NCBI GenBank assembly: GCA_944472135.2
Contig: OX235263.1
Location: forward strand, 2,587,517 to 2,651,516
Source of the DNA: Trichobilharzia regenti
Lineage: Eukaryota > Platyhelminthes > Trematoda > Strigeidida > Schistosomatidae
Reading direction: 5' to 3'
Length of the DNA: 64,000 nt
Shown one piece after another: positions 10,276-21,163 of the stretch (position 1 is its first letter; every line of letters starts with the position of its first letter). Under the pieces are notes generated by a model. The model did no database searches, was not told the DNA's origin, and worked only from the letters and a program-made list of their open reading frames with translations. Made by a program: the position numbers and the translations under genes.

Positions 10276-10971
10276 AATCAAGACATGATCGGCGAGGTTG
10301 TTTGTACTGTTTGTATATATGTGTGGTGTGTTCTATCAATTGGTGTTTGTTGGATTCATTGTGTTTACTTGTTGTTTTCGTACCTTGTTGTTATTGCATA
10401 ATTTTGTTAAAATTTTCGTCGTGATTACTTCCAAAGTTGTGTCCACTCTTCTACATCCGTGAATGAATTGATTGATGTTAAGGACAGCAGATGGGTCGTA
10501 TACGCCGGGGAGGCTATTGCTGAGAATGACATGCACACGGAGATAATTGTTAGCTGCGGTCCGACACGCCGGGGAGAAAGAGTGTAAACGACTGAGGCTC
10601 GCATGCGTCACCGCTATTAGAACTGAGGCAGAATGAGTGACCAGCGATTTCAGTGGTAATTGGTAGTGAGTAGATACGAGGATGTGCGTAGAGTATCGTG
10701 AGGTGGTGCTATGGTCACATTGCATTCTGCAAGAGTCATTCTAGCAAGTGGCGATTGTGTTGCAAGATGTCAAGAGGAGGTCTCTGTCTGGAGGCGCAGG
10801 TCGTCAGCGATGTGTGAGATTGTGCTGTGAGTATGCTTGTAGTGTGTTGGCTTTTCTGTTTGTTTTCCATTTCAGCTCTGTCCGTGTGACCCAGGTTCTC
10901 ACAATGGCATCCAAGTCAACGTGCATTGATCGTGAAGGAAAAAAGGGTTGGATCCCTTTTTTGCCGGGGAG

Positions 10972-11328
10972 TGTCAATGGAGTTGAAGATTGAACGATCA
11001 ATTCTTGGTTGTTTGCTCAAAATCAACTTCCCCAATTTTCGCGGAGGCATCAATACGACAGTCATCGTCTCATCGGTCGCTGTTCAGAAAGAAGAGTGAA
11101 ACATCGTCAGAAGTAATAGAAAGATTTATTATTGTAATATTTGTTTTCAGACCTTAGTTCGTTTATTCCTTTTATATGTTGGTGTAACAATAAAGAAATA
11201 ACAAGCAGCAGATCGGTGTTTTGGTTTTTGCGTCCGTTATTACTAAGCGTTTCTGAAACTCAAAGGAACAGCGTGGGCCCGAGCGTAGCGAGAGCTGGGT
11301 ATTAACGGTTTATGAGACGAGACTGACA
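10972..11328 (+). repeat. LTR 3 of tandem element
   Basis: Third identical LTR, ending GACTGACA, followed by the ATATC duplication at 11329-11333. Confidence 0.92.
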
Positions 11329-11475
11329 ATATCAAATATTTAACTGTTGAGACATTATTAACTTGTAGACAATCTACGATTTGATATTATATCCTACTTG
11401 ATCGTGCCTGTAAAAATGGCATGCATTTTCATGTAAATTTATATGTTTATATGAGAATATACATTATTATTATTA
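11329..11475 (+). repeat. Right ATATC duplication and repeat X, right part
   Basis: After ATATC the X sequence continues (AAATATTTAACTGTTGAG), matching 20190-20310 in reverse complement, as far as the MHFHVNL-coding stretch. Similarity fades after about 11475. Confidence 0.75.
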
Positions 11476-12400
11476 AGTCTTCAATGGTGGAGGTCTGCAC
11501 TCTGCCACAAGTTTTTCTAGCTTCGTCTATGTATAGATTGTGTACACTTATATCCACGGTATTGGATGTGTTTCAGGAACTAGGTCTATCCGAGTACGAA
11601 ATGAGCCCAGCCCCTATGACTATGATACAGAAAGAGTTTATTTCTGATACACGTGTGACCCATCAACTATCTTCACGCGATTATCCCCATCGGACTTCAG
11701 AAAGAGCGAATAAGCAGACAATTCTGCATATTAGTAATTCCCAGTAAATTTTGCTGGGAGTTGACAACATATAGTGTGGAGAAGTATCATACAGGCAGTT
11801 TTGAGAGATAAAAGTCTACTGTCAACAATATATCGGAATTTAGACTGCCAATAATATGGCTTGGTATTAAGCTAATTAGGGCGACCGAGTAAATGGCACA
11901 ACTACCTAACCTTAGATTTCCCTGACCAGCGAAATTAAAGTGTCAGAGCTAAAGTCAGTGTCTTTTAAAAGTTGACCGTCAAGAACCAATCAGATCCAGG
12001 GGGCGCTACGAAAGGTTACTTCATCTGAAATCATGCCCGCCTTCTTGGATTTGGGATTCTCTAGATACTTTCCATGTTGATCTATACTTTTAGTTTGGGG
12101 TATTTCCTTTAAGATCGGTATTTAGGGTCTGCAATTGGGGTTAGGATTACGGTTGAAGTTCGGATTAGGAGCCAGCATTATGGTCGGAGTTAGAAGTAGG
12201 TTAAGAAACAGTATTAGCGAATCAGAAATATCTCGAAGTGCCACTACCTGCGGTTACCTGAATGAGTGCACCGATAACTCATGGTGTGATTTCTCTTTAG
12301 ATCGCCTGTGCAGTAACTGAGAGATGTTATTACAACTCATGCGCGACAATTAGTTGATGCGATATCATGTTTGCAATGTTTTTGGTGCATTTTGCAACGA
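11476..12400. other. Unassigned
   Basis: No gene recognised. Around 12120-12200 there are scattered TTAGG-type words, too irregular to call telomeric. Short ORFs look random. Confidence 0.3.
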
Positions 12401-12424
12401 TTATGCGACATTTTGTATCTGAAT

Positions 12425-12530
12425 TCTGATTGGTTATTCAAGGTCACTGAGATTATGGCTATGATAGTTTGACTTTGTCTGCTGGCCTTCTATAAAATGC
12501 GGCAGTATCTCCTCTCTTAGGCTTGCTAAC
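12425..12530 (+). promoter_or_regulatory. Promoter-like CCAAT/TATA arrangement
   Basis: GATTGGTTA near 12428 (inverted CCAAT) lies about 60 bp before CTATAAAATG near 12491, followed by a pyrimidine-rich possible start near 12510-12520. No ORF of note follows, so it may be a relic LTR promoter. Low confidence. Confidence 0.25.
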
Positions 12531-13780
12531 GAGATCGGCAGCAAAATTTACATGACAAAAGCGGAGAATGGCCCCACATTACTTATCTCTGAGATTCACC
12601 AATGTCCCATCTACGGTTATTCCCTACCGCACTTGGTGTCTTCACGTGAATGTTGAAGAAGTTCACATTATTTTCATTCATCTCCACTTATTTAAGTAAT
12701 AAGTGAATCCATTTCTTTCAGTTTAAAATTTTAGTTCGGAATTCAGAGGCATTCTAACGCTCAGTGCTAAAACAACCCCTAGCTATTGAAGAGTATAATC
12801 TCGCGTAGTTGATGGGCCGGGCTTTAGGGGGAAGAGGAGGGAGGTTTGCTCATGACACTAGCATAAACGGCTCATAAAAGACTCAGAAGGCTGGGAATAA
12901 AACAGGGCACAGGAAAAAAGCTTCAGCCATGAAATAGGAAGAATTCCCAAACGTGAATCGCTCCCATCTGTAAGACAGCGACATGCACTTTTTTGACAGT
13001 TCGAGAATCATACATTGGTATATACCCCTAACAAAAAAAGAAGAAACCAAAGTTGCACAGATCCAAATTATAAATATAAAAATGCTTTTGCTGATACCAT
13101 CCACAAGCCTGTTCAGCTTCTTGTTGAAATGCTACCCACTGGGCCCTACAGAAATACGCGAGACATCTTACAGGTTGGCTTGTCCTACGGGTTCTAATTT
13201 TCCAGTCTTTGAATTCTCTCCTCAATTAAATATCACTTACCTACCTCAAAATAATCTTTTTATTCACGCACTATTATACTCTACTTTATGTTAACTACCT
13301 AGGCCGTTAATAAGGCTTCGTTCATATTTCTTGCTTGCTCAAAGTTTGGTTGCTTTGATTAAAAACACAACACCAGTGTTTGAACGAGGCTATATTTTCA
13401 TCGAAAACATTATAGTTTCAATGCTTAGACCAATATGGTTATCATTAAACATTGCAAATTTATATTATCATTTCAAGTAATATGTAGCTACTTCTTCTTG
13501 TATTTATCTTGCATATATACTTCCAATAATGTATTATTCATAATTGCATTTGATACCATTTTGCAGCTGCGCAGAATTTTCTCCTCTTCCTGAAATAGCG
13601 TTCAACACGTGGCGGCATAGCACTCACCCAGATGTACGCTGTTCACTGGTTGACTACAGCTATCAGCAGGAAAAAGAACGAGGTTTGGGTTGTCGCTCAA
13701 CTTTGATGGTGACCTTAGTGAAAGGTTTACAATTTAAAATTCAAAAGAGTGAGTTCTGATTGTTTGTACAAAAATCGAAA
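12531..13780. other. Unassigned
   Basis: Mixed AT-rich sequence with short overlapping ORFs on both strands, none with a recognisable domain. Confidence 0.3.
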
Positions 13781-13921
13781 AATTCAAACTTTCGAAGATG
13801 TATTCATTGATGATATTTCACGATTGTAATTTATAACATTACTGGCCGTGTCTGTAAAAGCGGCATGCTTTTCTTGTAAACGTACTCGTTTATACGAAAT
13901 ACAAATTGGTATTAATACTCT
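13781..13921 (+). repeat. Diverged fragment of repeat X
   Basis: The stretch CGTGTCTGTAAAAGCGGCAT near 13849 and its surroundings match X at about 11380-11460 (CGTGCCTGTAAAAATGGCAT). A solo LTR is inserted at its right end. Confidence 0.5.
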
Positions 13922-14247
13922 TGCCAGCCAACTCTCATAAACTGTAAATGTCCAGCTCTTACAACGCTGGACCTCACGCTGCCCTCGAAGACTTTCGGAA
14001 ACACTGTGTATTAACCAACGCAAAAACTAGAACACTGATTGGCGACTCGAGAATCCTTTATTCTTACGCCAGCATGTAACCAACAGTAAGGTTATTACAC
14101 AAGGTTTCTGATAGTTTTTCATCTTCCTCTGAACAGCGAACGATGAGATGACGACTGCCGGATTGATGGCACCCGCGAAAAATACGGAGGATTTGGGTTT
14201 CCGCAAACAACCATGAATTGATCATTCAATCTTCAACTACAGTGACA
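13922..14247 (-). mobile_element. Solo LTR, same family as tandem element, TSD ACTCT
   Basis: Read on the minus strand it starts TGTCACTGTAGTTGAAG and ends GTTGGCTGGCA, aligning along its whole length with the 357-bp LTRs, including the AATAAAGG region. It is 326 bp and clearly older. ACTCT is duplicated at 13917-13921 and 14248-14252. Confidence 0.85.
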
Positions 14248-14252
14248 ACTCT

Positions 14253-16414
14253 CATGCGGGAAGCTTCGTCGTCACATTGGGTTTTTTAGTGTCCTTCCAG
14301 TTTATGTTTTAGGGCGGTCGAGACCCATTTTTTCTGAGTTAAATATATTGACTAAAGCAAGTTTACCCAGGTTAACATGTTGAGAGTACTTCTCCACAAT
14401 TTATCTGGTTGGTTTTTGTATTAATCTTAATCATGTGTACGTCGTTTGCAATTTTGGTTTCTTTTATAAGCAGCTGGTTATTTGTGAGAAATAATGTAGT
14501 TGGAGGAAGCGATACCTACGTTGTCACTGTATTTGTATTTCGTGTTAAATCACTAATAAATAAATAAATAGATTTATTCTCATGGTACTGTACATGAGGG
14601 ACACCAGTTTACAGCCATCATCAAATTGTTACAGAAATAGAGCCATATTATTCAGTCACATTTTACAGTCGATAGCAAAATATTCTTTATAACAGAGGTT
14701 TTTGTATTTCCCAATGAATGAAAAACAAAACGATCATATACCCAATGCCCAAATTTTTTCAAACCGTTAAAAGTGAACTTGGTTTGGACATAGATAGCAA
14801 AATATGTTTTACATGTACGCTGGAGATTATACATACACTTGATAAATGTTAATCCAAATAGTATAAAACATCCTTTTCACTTATGTACAATCGTTTCTGT
14901 GCATAGTTGGAAAAATCCGCTAGATTGTCAGTGAGTGCAACACATCAGGAAATACAGAAGTATTGTCTTCGCATTAACAAAAAAAACCAGGTCTTTGGTG
15001 GATGGGTTATAAGTGCCTGGGAAAAAAATAAAGCTTGAAGTCAAACATTTAGGAAGTTGGTGCATCCAGTGAGGAGTCTTTTCAAACTGTGGTGAGAACT
15101 ATCTGCAAGCCAAAATTGTAGACAACAATTTACGTCATTGCTTACGGTCCGAATCGGGGCCAGGAGAGAGAACGAGAACAAAGACGAACCTTGGGGAACT
15201 CACCAATCAGTCACAGCAAACTTAACGTGGTGAGATACGATTCGTAGACCGCATTGTCTAGGTAACTGCCACTTAGGGGTGACAGAATAACCTTCAGCAA
15301 GAAAAAAACCAATAAGAAGACGTTGATTCTGTGCTAGCGATAACAAATAATAATGTACATAAAAATCTTTAAATATCTTTTGGTTTTCTCAGCGAACGAA
15401 TTGTTGATTTACCCCTGTCCTGTGTCGTTACAAAACTACTACCTTAGTGAGTAACGTCAAGCTATCTATGAATTACCAAGTTAAAGCAGAAATTCGAAGT
15501 CTTTTCGATAAAAAGTTGATTTTTTAGTGGAAGAAAGTCAGTATGTTCACTTATTTAGGAGTGTTAAGGTCACAAAGCGTTCCGAATGCCCAACGCTTTT
15601 ACGGAACACCTAAACTGAAAGAGTACTTCTGACTTGTAGTTTCGTAATATACCTTGAGATGAAAACTGTATCCATGTTGTTATGAGATTAGACGCATGAT
15701 GCTGTGCAACTACCGTAATAACATTAGTTTAAAACAGCCAGCCAAAGAACGCATTCTGCTACTATCGAATCCCATCAGCAAGTGTTTCCCAGACGTCTCA
15801 TTGCTTCTTAATGGTTTCCCTTTAATTTCCACTTTTTCGTTTCACTACTTTCAGTAATTGGTGACGTTCAGCAATAGCGTCCCAGGAGTGCGAACGCTCC
15901 AATAACGTTGAACACATGCTAGCTGACGGCTGATGGCACCTGTCATTATCATACCTGAAATATTAACGCTATTCACCAGCGGTGAATTCCACCCAGATCA
16001 CATATTAACATTACTGTTGGTAAATTAACTGACGTTTTACAAGCGACTCTTATACTTTTGAGAGCAGCCTACTATATCGACAACATGTAAAGCAACACTC
16101 AGTTGTTACGCCCGTTTCCGATAAATTCAAATAATAATGGTTCCTTGGGATTATATCATGTAAATTGTTTTAACTTAGACAAAGTGTGCTCACTGTCATT
16201 ATTCCATTACCTCTCCTTGCATATATATCTTGCGTTAGTGAAAAACTGCAAATGTCCTTACTTCACGCACATATTACTTATCATATTGATGAGGCCTGTA
16301 AACTGGCGTTCTCATGTATATAAAAAGAGAATATATTAGCATTCAGTAAAGTTTGCACAGTGTCAATAGATTCTTAATGTTAGGGTTGAGGTAAATATTG
16401 GAGTTAGGTCAAGA
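14253..16414. other. Unassigned; possible LINE 3' tail at 14555-14640
   Basis: No coding region recognised over 2.1 kb. An (AAAT)n run near 14560 next to an imperfect hairpin at 14579-14598 (CTCATG..CATGAG) resembles the 41818-41880 segment and may be a LINE 3' end. Confidence 0.3.
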
Positions 16415-16481
16415 TCATCATTTCCTTTAATTCCTAGAGGAACATGGCGCTTCAGCCACGCGTCTCCGTTGCGCCCGGTTC
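16415..16481 (-). repeat. RTE-A 3' tail fragment
   Basis: About 65 bp matching the common RTE-A end (TTTAATTCCTAGAGGAACAT, then GCTTCAGCC and CGTCTCC). It abuts the truncated 3' end of CR1 copy C2. Confidence 0.6.
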
Positions 16482-16534
16482 TAATTTCAGATGTGCACAC
16501 CTGCCAACATATTCCACTTGTTGGTCAAACCCTA

Positions 16535-18262
16535 TTATGCGTTTCGTGAGGAATCTCTGGACACTTTCGATTTTTTTCTGTCTACAGACCTGAGGTTACT
16601 AAATAGGAGAGCACAATATTCAAGTTTGGGACGGATACATGTCCTATATATAGCTAATCTTGCTTCTTGGGTGTAGAAGTTACGCAGTACAAAGCCAGTA
16701 AGTCGTTTACAGTCAGATACAACCTTGTTTGCATGATCGGAAAAGGATAAATCTGAGTATGTTATCCCGAGATCTGTGACTGTGTTCAGTTTTGAGAGGA
16801 GCTTCCCGTACATGTATAGGCACATTATCGGTTTCCAGCGTCCAAGGTGGGTTATACCGCACTTGTCTGGGTTGAAAGTCAGTTGCCACTTTTCGCTCCA
16901 ATCGCCTAGATCATTTAAGTCTTGTTGGATCTTGCTTTCGACGCTCATATCACCGTACCCATAATCATATACTATCTTGAGATCATCTGCAAAAAGGTAT
17001 GGCTTGCCATACTTGATTACAGAGACTATGTCATTTATAAATAAGAGGAATAGAATAGGGCCAAGAACACTACCTTGTATTACACCACTGGTTATCGGCT
17101 TTGAGGAAGACAACTGGTGGTTGATTTTGACTAATTGCTGTCTTTCTGTGAGAAAAGAACTTATCCATTTGTGAAGATTTCCGGTTATTCCGTAGGATTG
17201 GAGTTTTGTTAGGAGTCTGATATGTGGGACTTTATCGAAGGCCTTGCTAACGTCAAGAAACAATGTTGTTACCGAACGCCCATTATCAATGCTTTGTGTA
17301 ATGTAGTCAAAATAATCTAAGTGGCAAGTAATGCACGACCTTCTACTTAAGAAACCGTATTGGGATGGGGATAGTAGGTCATTTGACAGCAAGTACTGAA
17401 TGATTTGAGTCTTAACTATCTTTTCCATTACACGTGAAACTACAGACGTGATGTTGATGGGGCGGTAGTTGTTGATATCAGCTATAGGCCCGTATTTATG
17501 GATAGGTACAATATAAGACTTCTTCCAGCAGTTAGGGTATGTCCCATCGCTTAATGAAATTGAGTATAACTTGAGTAAGAGTAAACTCATGTCATTACCA
17601 CCTTTTTTCAGCAGAACGGAAGATATACCGTCTGGGCCAGTAGTGTTACTAAGCTTAAGATTTGCGACAGCTTTATCGATCTCATGTGTGGTGAAAATTA
17701 TGTCACTTAAACATTCGTCTGTTTTACGTGGGAAATCCACGACTTCATCGTTCTCTAAGGTGTATAATCTGGCGAAGTGCTTGCTAAACAGTTCACATAT
17801 CGCCTCATTATTTTCGTAAGCAATGCCGTCTAAGTATATTATTTTCGGATAGGGTGTTTTGGAGTTCATCAACCTACTTTTAAAAAGTTTGGCTATTTCT
17901 CCTGAGTTATGCGGTGCATGAATGGCCTGCATTTCTTTGTTTCTGAGGCCTATATTTCTCAACTCTTCAATTCTACTGAGAAGGGACGTTATGGCAATTA
18001 ATGACGATAAGTCATGATATCTGTAGTATTTTATTGAGTGCTTACGTAGACTTCTTCTAAACGATGTCGGAATATAATCACTTTGGGGGAATCTGAAGTT
18101 AAGAATCTTCTCGGGTGCAATGACGTCGTGAATTGAGTTAATATTCTGATAGAAGTTGTTAAGAATTGCATCTAAGGACTGGTTCGAAAAGTACGAGTCC
18201 CAATTAGAACATCTAATTAGGTGCTGATACAAGTCCCAGTCAGCATGTGTGTACAATCTCAT
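16535..18262 (-). CDS. CR1-like reverse transcriptase (C2)
   Basis: Non-LTR reverse transcriptase of 575 codons as open here; the frame is also open upstream towards the endonuclease. Motifs in order: GPDGISSVLL, NYRPINITSVVSR, SPSQYGFLSRRSC, FLDVSKAFDKVPH, SGVIQGSVLGPILFLLF, then the catalytic YLFADDLKIV and the thumb RPKLEYC. All are intact. Like copies C1 and C3, the frame ends just after a run of A (AGA AAA AAA), and the conserved VQRFLTKRI segment follows in the -1 frame before the element is cut at 16482. The copy joins to the endonuclease ORF by one frameshift, so it is probably not active. Confidence 0.85.
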   Translation of the reverse strand: MRLYTHADWDLYQHLIRCSNWDSYFSNQSLDAILNNFYQNINSIHDVIAPEKILNFRFPQSDYIPTSFRRSLRKHSIKYYRYHDLSSLIAITSLLSRIEELRNIGLRNKEMQAIHAPHNSGEIAKLFKSRLMNSKTPYPKIIYLDGIAYENNEAICELFSKHFARLYTLENDEVVDFPRKTDECLSDIIFTTHEIDKAVANLKLSNTTGPDGISSVLLKKGGNDMSLLLLKLYSISLSDGTYPNCWKKSYIVPIHKYGPIADINNYRPINITSVVSRVMEKIVKTQIIQYLLSNDLLSPSQYGFLSRRSCITCHLDYFDYITQSIDNGRSVTTLFLDVSKAFDKVPHIRLLTKLQSYGITGNLHKWISSFLTERQQLVKINHQLSSSKPITSGVIQGSVLGPILFLLFINDIVSVIKYGKPYLFADDLKIVYDYGYGDMSVESKIQQDLNDLGDWSEKWQLTFNPDKCGITHLGRWKPIMCLYMYGKLLSKLNTVTDLGITYSDLSFSDHANKVVSDCKRLTGFVLRNFYTQEARLAIYRTCIRPKLEYCALLFSNLRSVDRKKSKVSRDSSRNA

Positions 18263-18324
18263 AGGTATCTGGCCAGCTTCATCTCTGCGTTTTGTTTCAG
18301 GAAAGATGTCAAAAGAACAAACTA

Positions 18325-19461
18325 CTATTCTATGGTCACTACCTGGAAATTCATGTCCACATGTACGGTAGATGGCGTTATGTTGTTCGTGAAAATAAGG
18401 TCTAGGATATTTGCGGATCTAGTGGGTGAATTTATGTGTTGTGTCCACCCTCCTGTGACGATGGAATTTATGAGATTATCGTACCTTTGGGGTCCTCGGA
18501 GTGAAGACCATGATACTTCTGGCAAGTTGAAATCGCCTCCGATAATTTTATAACTGAAAGGAAGATTGGCTGTAACATTAAAGATATTGCTAAGCATATT
18601 ATCATATTCCCTGCTGGATGAAGGGGGCCGGTACACACAACCCACAAGTATAGGTTTACTTCTGACAACTTTTATTTCGACCCAGATCGAGTCATTGAGT
18701 TGTGACAGAATTGGGTTACTAAACTGGGTTGCACACATGGATTGTTCACAGTAAATTAGTGTTCCACCCCCACGACCTGTCCGTCTGTCCCCTCGAAAAA
18801 GGTTGTATTTATCAATCCTTAGGCTGTCATTGGAGATTTCACTTGTGCACCAGGCTTCGGTGATCATAATCAATGACGGTCTGCATATAGAAGCTATTGT
18901 ACTTAGTGCTAAATGTTTGCTTAGAACTGATCTCGTATTTACTAGGATAATAGATAAACACTGGCTATGTGGTTTCAGTGAGCGGACAACATCTTGGTAA
19001 AATAATCCGTGAGTATCCTCTATATACATGTTATCAGACTCATTTACCAATATCTTTGGATCGTAGGAAGACTTCAGGTAGATTTTTGAGGTGGTAGTCA
19101 GGGATGGGCTTACGTTTGGATATGGTATGCAGTGAGAGACACCTGTGTGATAATCAGATATTAATATTTTAGAGATATTAGTATCCGCGTTTGGTGTCGA
19201 CACTGTGTCAGCTATCTCCCGGGAAATATGCCTTGCCCTAGCTGTAGACTGTTCGCTATGCCAGCAAGGAATTGATCCGATATCATGCGTGCTATATGCA
19301 TGATTCCAGGTGTTTCTGTTAACTGACGCTGGTGAAAATCCTGCCCTAAGGTATAACCGATATGTGTATTCGGTAATTTGTTGCCAGTATAAGAATGAAG
19401 TGTTGATATCAGACCATGGCAAGTTTTGTGCAGAAATCGGCACATGCTCCCCACTAGACAC
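18325..19461 (-). CDS. CR1-like APE endonuclease domain (C2)
   Basis: N-terminal part of ORF2, an apurinic-type endonuclease that nicks target DNA. Motifs seen: ILVNTRSV near residue 172, ITEAWCT, RGGGTLIYCE, VGCVYRPPSS, IIGGDFNLPEVSW and SANILDLIFTN. The final SDH-type motif lies just past the frameshift (about 18345-18360) in the RT frame, so endonuclease and RT were one ORF. The first 140 residues have no known domain; the overlapping frame up to 19757 is probably the rest of the N-terminus after another indel. Confidence 0.8.
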   Translation of the reverse strand: MSSGEHVPISAQNLPWSDINTSFLYWQQITEYTYRLYLRAGFSPASVNRNTWNHAYSTHDIGSIPCWHSEQSTARARHISREIADTVSTPNADTNISKILISDYHTGVSHCIPYPNVSPSLTTTSKIYLKSSYDPKILVNESDNMYIEDTHGLFYQDVVRSLKPHSQCLSIILVNTRSVLSKHLALSTIASICRPSLIMITEAWCTSEISNDSLRIDKYNLFRGDRRTGRGGGTLIYCEQSMCATQFSNPILSQLNDSIWVEIKVVRSKPILVGCVYRPPSSSREYDNMLSNIFNVTANLPFSYKIIGGDFNLPEVSWSSLRGPQRYDNLINSIVTGGWTQHINSPTRSANILDLIFTNNITPSTVHVDMNFQVVTIE

Positions 19462-20189
19462 ATAAGATATATGAATGGGTTCTGTTGGCTTGCTAAATGT
19501 GGTCTGTGGCCGATGTTTGGGGTATTTTCTATAACTTTCAGTCGACAGAATATTAGAAGTGGGCTGGTTGACAAGGGGTTTACGTAGTGGATGTGCAGAA
19601 CAATACCTACTACTTGCTGTGCTGTTTGTCTAGAATTAGGGATTCGATAAAATTGGCTTTCCACTTGACACCAATTAGGCCTACCCCTAGGAGCTTCGTC
19701 TACCATATTTGACTTTCTCTTACAAAGAAGGCCTAGAGGTGCTTTCGTCTCTTTCATATCAAAGGCTTTCTTGCTCCGGGTTTAGTATTTAATTTATTTA
19801 CTTCTTTTTCCCTTATTTTGTGATCAACTGGCTGATGATGGCTAACAGGGCAGCCAGCACATGCTATGTAGGGTTTCTGTGGCTTGGACACCTCATGAGC
19901 TTTAGTTTTCTTAATGGAAATGGGACGTTTGTCATAACGCCTAGAAAACTTGCCAACTTGGGTAGCTACATTCGACTGGTGCTTACAGAGTGTGGATTGT
20001 CAGTCTGAGGAGTAACTGACTTCTAAGGCGATGGTTGGACCACCAGTGGGATGGGTTTTGATGGTTTCGGTGTCTTGACTTTTGCGTCAGTGTGAAAACG
20101 ATGTATTTCAACATTATTTCCCGTTGACTCATCTATGTCCACCATTTCAGTGCCAGCATCAATATCGTTATAAAAATAATAATTTATAT

Positions 20190-21163
20190 TTTCATATAAA
20201 CATAAATTTACATGAAAATGCATGCCATTTTTACAGGCACGATCAAGTATGGTATTATGTCAAATCTTATATTGTCTACAAGTTATTACTGCTTCAACAG
20301 TTAAATATTTGATATATATATATAATTACACTCATTGTCTGAACCAGGCCGTAAAGTTATTGAATTGTACAGTTGTCCTCCAGGTTGAGCGGGAAAATCG
20401 ACTTCGTTTCGTTTTCATCCCGTGGTTGTAGGCATACGATAACCAACCAATATTGAGGTAAGTACAAAGTTTACAAGGGATTGAAAGCTGTTTTAGAAAA
20501 GTAAAAGTGCTAAGGTGGATCATTAAAATGTAATAAATTAAGTAAGTGCAATATATCAGTCATAAATACATTTATATAGGAAACAGAATGGGGAAGTAAT
20601 TAATCCGTAGGCCGACAACGTTCATTTGCAATGTATAATACTACCCATATAGGTCTTACTATCACGATGTCCACTTTTGGCTTTAATACAATTATTCTCA
20701 AGCCAGTTGTTTTTATTTCATGCCTTTTTTTCTATTTGGTACACATCCGTACCCTCCAGAGAATAGGAATAAAATAAGTCGCGTCAAATTCATAAAGAGC
20801 CATAAAATGTTAGGTTTAATGGGATATAATGAGGATCAAGTAAAGACGTTATTGGAAAATGAATGAGATAAGACATTGTGAAGTGGTGTTTAAAGATCAG
20901 TCAATGGACAGCAAGTTAGTTTATAAGATGCCCCATAAATCTGTGCAGATCCCACGTGGTCGCATCTCAACAATAGGCTGAGCGAATGGTATATATTTAA
21001 AGGTAGAAGCATGATGTGTCTAGGCGTTCATTATTATCTTTTTCAAGATGAAGATCTAAGCCCTCATGAAAATGAGAAAAATCTGGAGCCGTCAAATTGG
21101 ATATTGCTGTTCCTGCCGAATGGGCGATTCACGTTAGTCACCACCACCATATCTACTGCTTAG
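20190..21163 (-). repeat. Repeat X, unoccupied copy (paralogous empty site)
   Basis: Inverted duplicate of 2918-3741 plus 11334-11475. At 20300-20335 it runs straight across the point where the LTR element sits in the other copy, with ATATC present once. It also carries a small ORF (20023-20223) beginning MHFHVNL. Confidence 0.8.

Larger units (their letters stand above)
3742..11328 (+). mobile_element. Tandem Gag-only BEL/Pao-type LTR element (LTR-int-LTR-int-LTR)
   Basis: Three LTRs of 357 bp (TGTCAATGG to GACTGACA) alternate with two internal regions of 3258 bp; the period is exactly 3615 bp. The LTRs look identical by eye. The two units differ at least at 7226 versus 10841 (G/A) and 7329 versus 10944 (C/A). 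A single 5-bp duplication, ATATC, flanks the whole array, so it behaves as one insertion that later duplicated by LTR-LTR exchange, or was integrated as a multimer. Each internal region codes for one Gag-like protein and has 1.15 kb of non-coding sequence; no protease, reverse transcriptase, RNase H or integrase is present. The element must have used enzymes of a relative. No convincing tRNA primer site is seen after the LTR; a short G-rich run (CCGGGGAG) abuts each downstream LTR as a possible polypurine tract. Confidence 0.9.

Noticed and set aside
12120..12200. TTAGG-like words suggesting an interstitial telomere
   Set aside because: Irregular spacing and no tandem array of TTAGGG.
16560..16575. 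ACGAAACGC in CR1 coding sequence as a hammerhead core
   Set aside because: It encodes the conserved TKR of the RT tail, with no CTGANGA or stem II around it.
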